In this document: positions 9,527 through 20,301 of the stretch, piece by piece
Layout: every line of letters begins with the position of its first letter
How positions within the stretch are numbered: the stretch's first letter is position 1
Assembly (NCBI GenBank): GCA_029582165.1
Contig: CM055875.1
Coordinates: forward strand, 12,067,968-12,131,967
Source of the DNA: Portulaca oleracea
Lineage: Eukaryota; Streptophyta; Magnoliopsida; Caryophyllales; Portulacaceae
Length of the DNA stretch: 64,000 nt
Direction of reading: 5' to 3'
The notes under the pieces: generated by a model
Told to the model about the DNA's origin: nothing
What the model saw: the letters and a program-made list of their open reading frames with translations, nothing else
Databases searched by the model: none
Position numbers and translations under genes: made by a program

Positions 9527-10330
9527 TTTGCCACCTTAAGGTTACCGACGACACCACCGACATCTTCAGTCGGCCAACGGTTGCCACCTAAAGGCCTCCG
9601 ACGACATCATAAACATCACCAGCAACAGTCGTCCAATGGTTGCCACCTAAAGGCTTCCGACGACATCATCAACATCACCAGCAACAGTCGTCCAACGGTT
9701 ACCACTTAAAGGTTTCCGACGAGATCATCAACGTCATCAGCATCAATCGCCCAACGGTTGCCACCTATAGGCCTCCAACGACATCATTAACATCTTCAGT
9801 TGTCGGTTTTTTGCGCAAGGCAAATTGTTACGAAGACATCATCGATCGTCCGATTTGCCACCTAAAGGTTTCTGATGACACTAGCGCCAACAGCAGTCAT
9901 CCAACGGTTGCCACCTAAAGGTTTCCGACGACACCATCACCAACAGCAGTCGCCAACGGATGCCACCTAAAGGTCTTTAACGACATCATCATCTCCAGTC
10001 GTTCAATGCATGCCACTTAAAGGCCTCCAACGACACCATCGACATCAGTCGTCCAACGGTTGCCACCTAAAGGCCTCCAACGAGCCTAACAACTATCGCC
10101 AACGGTTGCCACCTAAAGGTCTCCGACGACATCACCGACATCTTCATTCGTCCAATGATTGCCACCTAAAGGCCTCCGACGACATTATCAACATTTTCAG
10201 TTGTCCAACGGTTGCCACCTAAAGGCCTCCGACGACATTATCAACGTCTTCAGTCGTCCAACGGTTGCTACCTAAAAGCCTCTGACGACATCATCAACAT
10301 TAGTCGTCCAACGGTTGCCACCAAAAGGCC
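9527..10330 (+). repeat. Minisatellite in the Tat 3' untranslated region, about 15 units
   Basis: Imperfect tandem units of roughly 50-60 bp (one interval is about 100 bp) share the core ACGGTTGCCACCTAAAGG followed by CCTCCGACGACATCATCAAC. Core copies start near 9527, 9579, 9635, 9695, 9753, 9855, 9903, 9957, 10006, 10056, 10103, 10156, 10207, 10259 and 10310. Unit lengths tend to keep a reading frame open, giving repeated NGCHLKASDD-type peptides, but nothing indicates translation. Hypervariable tandem arrays between the last ORF and the 3' LTR are a known trait of Ogre/Tat elements. Confidence 0.9.
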
Positions 10331-10385
10331 TCTGACGACAGCCCCGACAGCACCAACGTCATTTGGTCGCCATATAAAAGAGCAC

Positions 10386-12477
10386 TGTTCGGTCTCGTTT
10401 CGAGCCGAATTAATATCTTTTATAAGGAGTTTTGCTTGTCTTTAATAATTAATTCAAGAATCTTATTATGTTTTTAGGTACTTGGCAATATTATTAGATT
10501 TTATATAATTTTATTATTTTTTGTTATCATTTTTGTTAATTATAAATTAAAATAATAAAACAAATAAAATTAGAAAATAAAATAAATAAATAAATAAAAC
10601 CTAAAACTCTAACCCAAACCTAAACAAACCCTAGCCCAACTCTCTCTTCCTCGGCCCACAAATCAACCTAGCCCAACCAACTACCCAAAACCCGTCACCT
10701 GTCACCCTAACCCGTGACCCGACCCGTTTCCCGATTGAAACCCTAATACTAACCTTCCCCCCCTTTTCCCTCTTTCCCGTCTCATTTCTCATTCCCCCTT
10801 TCTCTCTCTTCCTCACTCTTTCTCTCTCAATCCCTCAGATTCTCTTTCTCTTTTTCCCTTTCTTCTTCTTCCCGTTCCTCTTTCTCCTTTCTCCTTGTCC
10901 CTTTCTTCTTTTCCCTTTCTCCTTTTCTGCTTCCCTTTTTCCCCCTTTTCTTCTTCCTTCCTTCTTCTTCTTCTTCCCCGTCTCAATCTCTCTGTTCTTC
11001 TTTCTCTTTTCAGCCAACTTGCGCCGATTTCCTCCATCTACCATCATCATTCATTCTTCCTTTCTTTTTCTTTCTTCCGGATTCTCGCAATCAAACCAAG
11101 TTGCGCCGAAATTTCGACATCTAGTTGCTCTATAATCATTCATCATCTCTTTTCATTCTTTTTCTTATTTTCTCATTTAATCTTTTGAGTTTCCACTAAT
11201 TATTCATCCAATTTGCAGATTCGGTGGGGGAATACCAAAGAGAGGCTCGAGTTCAAGTATAAAAGAGGAAGGGGAAGGCGAAGGCAAGGAGGCATCGATC
11301 CGAAGATCAGTTTTTGGGGGGTGACAACCCAGGAATTGTGAATCGGAAATCTAGGGTTCGTTTTAGGTCTAATTTAGTTTTACAGTTTTAATTTCCAGAA
11401 TTTATTTTGAATATTTGAAGTCTTCGAATTTTGGTTTGAATGTATTCGATTTGGTGTTTAATTTCTGAGAGTTGTTTTGCAAAAATTGTTCTGAGTTTGT
11501 TCGAATTTCTTGCTTAATTTATGTTGATGAGTGAAGTTCTGTATTTGAATCGAATTTGCGTTTAGTATTGATGCAGTATTCAAATCGTTAGTGAATTATT
11601 CTAGGTTGAATTCATAAGTTGAAGGTTTAATTTCTTCCTCTGTTTCTGCTCTTCGCTCTCTCTCTGTCGTCCCTCTTTCTTCTTTAATTTGTTCAGTAAT
11701 TAGCATTTAGGCTGAAGAAGGTTTAATTTTCTTTTGTTATTTTATCTTGTTAAATTTGTTAGGTTTTAGTATTGGTAAGAAGATTAGGATTAAGGTTAGG
11801 CCTTAAGATTCTGCTTCTGTTTTGATGAGTCTAGTTTTAGGGTTGGTTTGTTTAAGTTTATTAGAATAATTCTGTTAAGATCAATTCAGGTTTAAGTAGG
11901 TCAGTTTTAATTTTATGATGAATATACTAAGTCAGTTTAATATTGAGTTTAATTAAGGTTTCTTTAGTCTTAAATTTTGTTTAAGTTAAAGTTTTCCTAA
12001 AAGTTTTTATCAGTGTAAATCACAAAAATTCCAAACACAATCCACATTTTAGTGAAGAGGAGGATTAAGGGTTCACAAATTATTCTTAATGGTGAGGATT
12101 TGGGGATCCATAGTAATCCAAATCGCAATTTTCTTGTTGATCGATTCAAGTAAAGTTTAGTTCTTCAAAGGTATAATTTCTTGTTCCCTGATTTCATTGT
12201 TAGAATTTAGTTTTACTGCTTCCTTATTTCTTGCTTTTAAACTGCTTTCTTCGTTTAGTTTTATTTCCAATTCATCTCTTATTTCAATACTTTCTTTAGC
12301 TTTTATTGTTCTTAATTTATATTAGTTTAGTTATTTAAATTATTTATCGCTTTCTGCATTTGAAAAACCCCTTTCACAAACCAATTATCTAATAACCTAA
12401 CACACCATCCCTACGGATACGACAACCTTTAGGAATAACTCATTCCTAAAAACACCCCTAAAACTCCAAAGCAACCA
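10386..12477 (+). repeat. Athila 5' LTR
   Basis: 2092 bp, TGTTCGGTCTCG to AAAGCAACCA. It includes an AT-rich 5' part, a long C/T-rich tract (about 10740-11010) in the likely leader region, and a T-rich downstream part. Confidence 0.95.
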
Positions 12478-12480
12478 AAA

Positions 12481-12498
12481 TGGCGCCGTTGCCGGGGA
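12481..12498 (+). promoter_or_regulatory. Athila primer-binding site
   Basis: TGGCGCCGTTGCCGGGGA, three bases after the LTR. It is the Asp-tRNA-complementary site typical of Athila elements. Confidence 0.92.
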
Positions 12499-12601
12499 TG
12501 GCGTTATTTGGTTGATTAAGTTATTGGTTTTTGTGTAAATAATTTATTGCTTTGTTAGGTTAGTCTTAAGCGTTAAATAAATAAATAAATAAATAAATAA
12601 A

Positions 12602-13869
12602 ATTGAGACTTCTAGGAAGAGACGGAAAATACAACAACCTGAGGTTTGGGCTCGTAATCCTGTTAGTCAAAGATTGGTTAGGAAGGAGGAACCCTCGGTA
12701 AGACCACCAAAGATGTCTGGGGAAGAACCACCTAGGGTAACCCTTTATAATCAGTTGTACCCATCTTATGACCCACCTCCATCATGTTTTGTACTTCTAA
12801 CATTACCTCCAGGAGTAACTTTTGACCCTAGGCAACACTACACCCAGAACCTACCACTTTTCACGGGAACTGGGTTAGCACTTATATGGACCGCAGAGTA
12901 CAAAGAGTACATTAGCATGATAACCCCTCCAGAAGTACCATCAGATTATGTGCTTTTAAAATATCTACCTTTTGCTCTGAAGGACACCGCTAAGCGGTGG
13001 ATGTATAGCATCAAACCTCGGTCCATTACTTCTTGGGATGGTTTTCTAAAAGTTTTTATGAAAAGATTTTTTCCAAACTCCTTAGCTGTTCAACTCAGAA
13101 ATTCAATTTTGAAATTTAGACAGGACGTAGGAGAACCTTTTTGGAAAGCTTTTGAACGATTTAAAAACCTGCTGTCCCAATTCCCTCACCATGGTCTTGA
13201 CATGGTACGATTGTGTCAAATCGTGTACGAGGGTGTCGACCATGAAACTAGAGTCACACTAGAGTCAATGTGTCAGGGAGGTTTCATGGATAAAGCTGGC
13301 ATGAGGCTCGATTTTTAGAAAGCATGTCCGAAAGGGCAATGCAATGGGGAACAACTGGAGATGAATCCTTAGGAGCCAAACTGTCAAATGCTAAGGGAGG
13401 TGTTCATGTTGTGAGTGAGAGTACAAGCTATGAGGCTAGGTTTGCTTCTCTTGAAAATATGATTAAAACCTTAGCCCAGACCCAATTAGCTGCCTCGCAA
13501 CCCAAAACCTATGCTCAGGTTAATTCTTGGGATCATCCTGTTACCCCTAACCCCCAGTCTCATGTGTCTTGTGCGTTGTGCCAAAGTATTGAACATGTTA
13601 TCTCTACTTTCCCATTCTACATTCAACAACTGCCTGCTAGTTCTGAGAATGTGAATGCGTTGTATAATAACTACAAACCTGACCATTACCAACCATATCA
13701 GCACCAAGGGATGCGCAAGCACCCCTTACTCTCTTATGGCCCTGAAAACCAGAATGTGTTGAGACCACCCTTAAACCAAGGAGGAGGTTTTCAAGGAAAC
13801 TCACCTCCTCAACCTCGACCACCACTCTAGGGAGCTTATCAAGCTCCTCGAGGGCCACCTGTCCAGCCA
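12602..13869 (+). pseudogene. Athila gag, frameshifted
   Basis: The first in-frame ATG is at 12713 (MSGEEPPRVTLYNQLYP); the frame is open upstream to 12602 without an ATG. The capsid-type core reads FALKDTAKRWMYSI, SWDGFLKVFMKRFFP and SILKFRQDVGEPFWKAFERF. A frame change in a T run near 13311-13317 moves the continuation to the frame of 13324, where FLESMSERAMQW resumes. Downstream a degenerate knuckle reads CALCQSIEHVISTF, with Phe where the last Cys is expected. A TAG at 13828-13830 closes that frame, and the same frame continues after it. The product would assemble the particle. Confidence 0.85.
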
Positions 13870-15729
13870 TTGATTGCCCAGAACAGACCCCCACCGGGGT
13901 ATTCTAATGAGGATAGGCATGAACGAGAGATTAGGGAATTAAAGAATGGTTTAAAAGAAGTTGAGAAAAACATGAACAATAACTTAGAAAGGATGATGAA
14001 ACAAATGAATGAGAATTTTTCTCAACTGCTGTTAACCAATAGGGATAGAGGTTCTTTCCCTGGACAACCTGAGGCAAACCCCAATGGGCAAGCTTCGGGT
14101 TCGTCATCTGGTGACCCTAGTCAGGTTAGAGGACTGAATGTTGTTATTGCTCTCCGATCTGGCAGAGAAATTGATAATAAGGTGCAACAAAAATCTTCTG
14201 ATGTGTTTAACAAAAAGACTGTAAATGATGAATCTGCTGATGAGAATGTTTCTGTTAATGATGAGTCAGATGGAGTGAGGCCAACTGCTACAATTGAGCC
14301 TCCTCGCACCAAAACCTTGTCCAGAACTAACCCTTTGACTAGTCCAACATCTCAAGGGGCTCACAAACCCCTTCCACCTTATCCTCAGAGATTAAGGGGG
14401 AACAAAGACCAAAAATTCCTGGACAAAATTAGGGAGACGTTTTCTCAGGTTAAGGTGAACATCCCTCTGTTAGATGCTATTCAGCAGATCCCTCCATATG
14501 CCCGCTTTCTTAAAGAGCTTTGTACTACCAAGAGGGCCACCCAAGTGCCCAAGAAGGCTTTCTTAGCCTCGAATGTGAGTTCCATTCTGTCGAACCAAAT
14601 GCCTATTAAGTACAAAGACCCTGGGTGCCCCACTATCTCTATTACCATAGGTGATAGTTTGATAGAAAAGGCATTGCTTGACCTAGGTGCTAGTGTGAAT
14701 TTGCTGCCTTTGCACATGTATGAAATGCTTGGATTAGGTGAACTAAAGCCTACTAGGATAGTATTGCAATTGGCTGACAGATCTACTAGAGTACCTAAGG
14801 GAGTGGTGGAGGATGTTATGATTAAAGTTGGGGATTTCGTGTTTCCTGTTGATTTTGTAGTACTAGAAACCGTTAGAGTTCAGAGTACTAGAGATGAAAT
14901 CCCTGTTATTCTAGGCCGCCCTTTCCTTGCTACTTCAAATGCATGGATAAACTGTACAGATGGTAGAATGAAATTGACCTTTGGGAATTTGACCATGGAA
15001 CTAAACATTTTTAACCTGCAAAAGTCGCCCATAGGTTTTGATGAACATGAGCAGAATACCCTTAATTGGGTGAGTGACCTTGTTGATAGTGAGCAACCTG
15101 ACTGTATTGATGTGTCTGTTGTTGATGAGTTGACTGCACTAGGAATTAATCCTGAGGATTTAAATTCTTTGTGTGATTCTGATGTGTTTGATGGTGATGT
15201 ACTCTATGAGTCTTTATTTGCATCTCAAACCACATCTGAGATAGTTGAGCCTGAACCACCTTCATCCACCACACTTGAGATGAAACCCCTTCCTTCTGAG
15301 CTGAAATATGCTTTTCTTGGCCCTAGTGAAACCTACCCAGTAATCATTGCCTCTGACTTAGGTAGGGACCAGGAGAACCAAGTTATTGAGGTTCTTAGGA
15401 AAAACAAGAGAGCTTTAGGATGGACTTTAGGTGACATTAAGGGGATTAGCCCTTCCATTGTTCAGCACCGAATCTTCCTAGAAGATGAGAATGCTACCCA
15501 TAGAGATCCCCTTAGGAGACTAAACCCACAAATGAAGGAGGTAGTTAAGAAAGAGATCCTTAAATGGCTAGACCATGACATTATCTACCCCATCTCTGAT
15601 AGCAAATGGGTAAGCCCAATCCATGTAGTCCCTAAGAAGGCTGGTTTGACTGTTGTTGAGAATGAACAGGGAGAGTTAGTGCCTACCCGTGTCCCGTCTG
15701 GCTAGAGAGTCTGTATAGATTATAGAAAA
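13870..15729 (+). pseudogene. Athila protease and N-terminal RT frame
   Basis: A 611-codon open stretch (13870-15705). It begins with Lys/Glu-rich, coiled-coil-like sequence (about residues 15-55), then the protease domain with DLGASVNLLPL at 14680-14712 and VILGRPFLAT near 14907; DLGAS is the Athila form of the active site. The RT N-terminus follows (DHDIIYPISDSKWVSPIHVVPKK). It stops at TAG 15703-15705, where the family has Trp (SGW-RVCIDYRKLN), and continues in frame. Protease matures Gag-Pol; RT copies the RNA. Confidence 0.88.
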
Positions 15730-16966
15730 TTGAACAAGGCCACCAGGAAGGACCACTTTCCCCTCCCTTTCATGGATCAGATGCTTGAAAAACTTGCTGG
15801 GCATGAGTACTACTGTTTTCTAGATGGTTATTCTGGTTACACCCAAATCTCCATAGCTCCTTGCGACCAGGAAAAGACCACATTCACTTGTCCTTTTGGC
15901 ACCTTTGCTTTTCGAAGGATGCCCTTTGGCTTGTGTAATGCCCCTGCAACATTCCAGAGATGCATGATCTCAATATTTTCTGACCTAGTGGAGGAATGTG
16001 TGGAGATTTTTATGGACGACTTTTCTGTGTTTGGTACCTCCTTTAATGCTTGCTTGGCTAACCTGAATCGCGTGCTGAGTCGATGTCAGGATAAGAATTT
16101 GACCCTTAACTGGGAAAAATGTCATTTTATGGTGAAGAAGGGGATTGTCCTAGGCCATGTGATTTCTAAGGAAGGGATAGAGGTAGACAAAGCAAAGATT
16201 GACTTGATTAAGAACTTGTCCCCTCCAACATCTGTAAAAGCAGTTCGTTCATTCCTAGGGCACGCTGGTTTTTACTGGCGATTCATCAAAGATTTCAGTA
16301 AAATTACTAAGCCCTTGTCTTCCCTGTTAGCTAAGGAGGTACAATTCCACTTTTCTGATGAGTGTGTGAGGGCTTTTAATCAACTCAAAGATGCCCTCAT
16401 TTCCCCTCCTATTCTCATACCTCCCATCTGGGGAGAACCTTTTGAGATCATGTGTGACGCATCTGATTATGCTGTTGGTGTTGTGCTAGGACAGAGAATT
16501 GACAAGAAACCTGTGGTTATTCATTATGCTAGCCACACCTTGAATGATGCTCAATCAATTATCTTGTGTGGAGAAAGAATTTCTAGCTGTGGTATATGCC
16601 TTTGAGAAATTCAGACCTTACTTGCTTGGTTCTCGCGTCATAGTTTACACTGATCATTCTGCTTTGAGATATTTGATGGCAAAGAAAGATTCCAAACCTA
16701 GGCTGGTTAGGTGGGTGTTGTTATTGCAAGAATTTGATTGTGAAATTAGAGACAGGAAAGGAGTTGAGAATCCTGTAGCTGACCACCTATCCAGGATTGT
16801 ACCTGACACTTTGAAAGCCACCCCTATTGCTGCTCAGTTTCCTGATGAGCAACTTTTTAGCGTGGGAGTGGAACCATGGTTTGCTGATATCGTGAATTTC
16901 AAAGTGACTGGGAGATGCCTAGTGATTGGAACAGACATGACAGGGATAGGTTCCTTCACATTGTGA
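15706..16966 (+). pseudogene. Athila reverse transcriptase and RNase H
   Basis: RVCIDYRKLNKATRKDHFPLP opens the RT palm. The motif A Asp is in FLDGYSGY (15823-15825) and motif C is FMDDFSVFG (Asp-Asp 16015-16020), so both catalytic sites are intact. RNase H shows [34 protein letters not shown] and VADHLSR. A frameshift near 16555 splits RNase H, and another near 16915-16966 separates it from integrase. Apart from the stop and shifts the sequence is well preserved, in line with the small LTR divergence. Confidence 0.9.
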
Positions 16967-18168
16967 AAAATTTTGTATGGGATGACCCTTATTTGTTCAA
17001 ATATTGCCCTGACCAGATACTCAGGAGATGTGTTCCTGATGAATCCATTATGGATGTCCTCTCTTTCTGCCATGACCAGCCTTGTGGGGGACATTATAGT
17101 GGAAAGAAAACTGCATACAAGGTCTTACAGAGTGGGTTTTACTGGCCCACTATCTTTAGAGATGCTCATAACTACGCCCAAAGGTGCCCTAGGTGCCAAA
17201 GTTTGGGAAAGATCACTAGGAGAGATATGATGCCCCTACAACCTGAAATCTTTGTTGATGTGTTTGATGTGTGGGGTATTGATTTCATGGGACCATTCCC
17301 TAACTCTTTTGGGAATGAATACATTCTCCTAGCTGTTGATTATGTGTCTAAGTGGGTAGAGGCGATCCCTACTAAGAGGAATGACGCTCAGGTAGTGACC
17401 AAGTTCCTTAGGGAACACATCTTTTCTAGATTTGGAATGCCTAGAGCCATTATTAGTGATCAGGGGACCCACTTCAATAATCGATCCTTTGAGGCCTTAC
17501 TGAAGAGGTACTCAGTTCAGCATAGGATCACCACTGCTTACCATCCACAGTCTAATGGTTAAGCAGAAGTCTCCAATAGGCGAATCAAACAGATCCTAGA
17601 GAAAACTGTGTCTAGGAATAGGAAAGACTGGACTGTCAAGCTGATAGATGCCTTGTGGGCCTACCGAACGGCCTATAAGACACCCATTGGAATGTCACCC
17701 TATAGAGCTGTTTTTGGGAAGCCCTGTCATTTTCCTGTAGAACTTGAACATAGAGCTTGGTGGGCTTTGAAAACCCTAAATCTTGATTTGTCCACAGCTG
17801 GTGAGGTGAGGAGACTTACACTGTGTGAGCTTGATGAGTTAAGAAGAGAAGCCTATGAAAATGGGCGACTGAGTAAGGAGAGGTCTAAAATTTTACATGA
17901 TAAGATCATTCACAGAAAGACCTTTTTCCCGGGACAAAAGGTACTCCTTTATGATTCCCGGTTACATTTGTTTGCTGGAAAGTTAAGATCCCGGTGGACT
18001 GGACCCTTTATTGTGAATCAGGTATTCCCTTCAGGAGTTGTTGAAATCAAGGACCCATCTAACAATTCTGTGTTGAAAGTGAATGGGCACAGGTTGAAGC
18101 CCTTCTTAGAATTCCCTGATACTGCTGATGTGGAATGTATCGCATTCCACAGTCCACCTTGTGCTTGA
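16915..18168 (+). pseudogene. Athila integrase, one in-frame stop
   Basis: The HHCC finger is complete: [15 protein letters not shown] then RCPRCQ. The catalytic core has Asp in WGIDFMG (17281-17283), Asp in ISDQGTHF (17458-17460) and Glu in AEVSN (17566-17568). A TAA at 17560-17562 sits just before the Glu, where the family has Gln (a C-to-T change would explain it). The C-terminal part to 18168 includes [18 protein letters not shown] and SRWTGPFIV and ends in LEFPD plus a short tail. No chromodomain. This single stop and the upstream shifts are the visible defects. Confidence 0.9.
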
Positions 18169-20264
18169 AGAAAGGTAAGTTGAGATTCTTGTATATATTA
18201 TATATCTGACCCTTACCTTTTTGATTTTCTTTAGTTCTTCTCTTAACTTTGCATTGTCAAGTGAGAAGGAATGAGTCTTTTTGACACGGTACTATCCAGG
18301 TAATATCGTTCTCTTCTCTTGTTACCACATTTAGCAGTAAGTAATTTTCTTTTCCTATTTTGTTTTCTTTTTGTGTATTTATTTTCTTTCTTGTGCTTGC
18401 TCATCCCTATTTTCATTGAGGAGATTGCAACCTTTTTGTGTGGGAGTGGGGATAGCATGCATGCTGGATTGTGTTTTTCTTTTATTTTGTGAGTTTTTCT
18501 TTTGTGTGATCTTTGTTTTCTTTTGTGTGTGGTGTCACCTCAGTCACAATGAGGGCATTGTAGAGTTTTTGTGTGGGAGTGGGGTGGCACGTGTGCCTTT
18601 TTTTTAAATTTTCCTTTTTCCTTTTTCGTTTCCCCCCCCCCTAATTTTTGTTTTTTATGATCTGGTAGACTAATTAGATTTTCAGTTTATCTTGCTTCAC
18701 CTTGAAAATTTTGGTTGAGAACTTAAAAGTTTTTGAAACTGAATTTGCAAATCTTCTGATTTTGAGTCAAGTAATGAATAGTGTGTTTAACTGCTTTGAC
18801 TATCTTAGTAAGTGTAAATATGCATGCCGCAAATCTTTGGGCTAGGTTTAGTTGAATGAGCTCTATCCCGTGAGTCCACATAGCTTAAAAGTAAGAATTG
18901 AACACTTTTATCAATTCTTTTATTTTGTGAGTGACTCCACCACTAGTTGCACCTCTAGAACTTGTTTTGCATCTTGTTTGAGACTGCATCTTTGCATTAC
19001 ATATTGTGACAATATGATTGAGGCATTCTTTTCATTTAACTACATAGCCAAATAGCCTCCCTAACAAAATTATTACCGTTCTTTAGCCCCGCCCAGCCTT
19101 TGATTACCTCTCTGCTTGAATATTGTGAGAGTTCATTAATTCGGGAGTGAAAATTGGTTCGGTGTTGCTATAAATGGAGTGAGATGTTGGGGTGTGAATT
19201 TTATTGAATTGGGACAAATTATATTTTCCAATTATTATGAGTTAGCTAATTGGTTATGAGGTTCTTTTGATATATTGAGGTCGAAGCTAAGTTTATACAT
19301 TTGTGTTTCTTTTCCCTTATCACCCACCAAAAAGAATTAGTTATAAAAAAAAATGCAAAAAAAAATGCAAAAAAAAAATTCCAAAGGAAAAGAGTGATTA
19401 GAGAAATTGAATTTAAAGTTCTGAAAGCCTTGACCTGGTTATAAGGATTGCTGAGGTGTTTGATATCAATGAGGGAGACAAGTGAATTCCTTGCTTAGAT
19501 TAAGCATGAAGGTGAATTGAGAACGAGTCATTGTTGATAATCAATCCAAGCATAGCTTTGTCGACTTCTCATATCCAAATTTTACCACTCCTTTCCCCCA
19601 ACCTAAGCCTCGTTACAACCCTAAAAAGTCCTCTTGATTGTCACTTGTGTATTTGCATACTAGCAGTGGAGAGCGAGATTCTTACCAAGCCTATGGTAGG
19701 TTGTTTCTTTTGGTCTGAGTATGAGAAAAACCCACATATACATTCAAATTTGAGTGTTTGAGCGTTCTTTTTTTTATCCTAAAGTGAGGTTTGCTCTTTT
19801 GACTGACTTACGTCCATAACCAACCGCGCATATTTGCATTCATCTTAGTTCTGTTGGCAGTTTTTCGCATCTAAAGTACTTGTTCTCTCTACTTAATTTC
19901 GAAAACTTCATTCTATCTATTTACACTGATCTTGTTCTCTTCCAGATTGATCTTGGTATTTGCTTGATGGATTGATGTGTTTGATTAGTTAGCCTGAGGG
20001 GGTGTTAATTGTATTTGTAACCTTTTTCGTTTTAGTTCTTTTGTTTCTTCTTTTTCCCTTTTCTTTCTTGAGTCTTTTCCTTTTTAATCTGACTCTACTT
20101 TTTCTTTAGATTTTCTGGGTATATCTTCTGCAAACCCTCACGAGACCTATTCGTCCACTAGGGGAAACCTAGGGGTTTAAAGGGCTTGTTGCATATGTTA
20201 AATGCAACCGTGATTCCTACGAAAGTGAGTTAGGGTAGTTAGTTACTTTTTATTTCTTGTTTTA

Positions 20265-20285
20265 GTTTGCTCGGGGCGAGCAAAC
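20265..20285. repeat. Hairpin upstream of Athila polypurine tract
   Basis: Perfect 9-bp stem GTTTGCTCG/CGAGCAAAC with a GGG loop, ending 16 bp before the 3' LTR. A similar 'GCTCGGG..GAGCA' hairpin is common at this place in Athila elements. Confidence 0.85.
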
Positions 20286-20287
20286 CC

Positions 20288-20301
20288 TTGTGTGGGAGTG
20301 T
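20288..20301 (+). promoter_or_regulatory. Athila polypurine tract
   Basis: TTGTGTGGGAGTGT directly before the 3' LTR TG at 20302. Confidence 0.75.

Larger units (their letters stand above)
18169..20301. other. Athila 3' non-coding region (no env-like frame left)
   Basis: 2.1 kb, T-rich, no long frame. Some Athila elements carry an env-like ORF here; I see none with membrane or signal features. It holds two extra copies of the polypurine-like TTTTGTGTGGGAGTGGGG (about 18434-18451 and 18567-18584) and a hairpin just before the true polypurine tract. Confidence 0.7.

Noticed and set aside
9527..10330. CRISPR-like repeat-spacer array
   Set aside because: Repeats are imperfect, spacers are themselves repeated and the genome is plant; it is a minisatellite.
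9524..10445. Repeated His/Leu/Lys/Asp-rich peptide frames
   Set aside because: These are frames through the minisatellite; unit lengths permit open frames but there is no start context, domain or conservation.
10813..11188. Long frames on both strands rich in Lys/Arg/Glu or Ser/Phe
   Set aside because: They are translations of a C/T-rich tract in the Athila LTR and recur in the other LTR near 20.7 kb; not genes.
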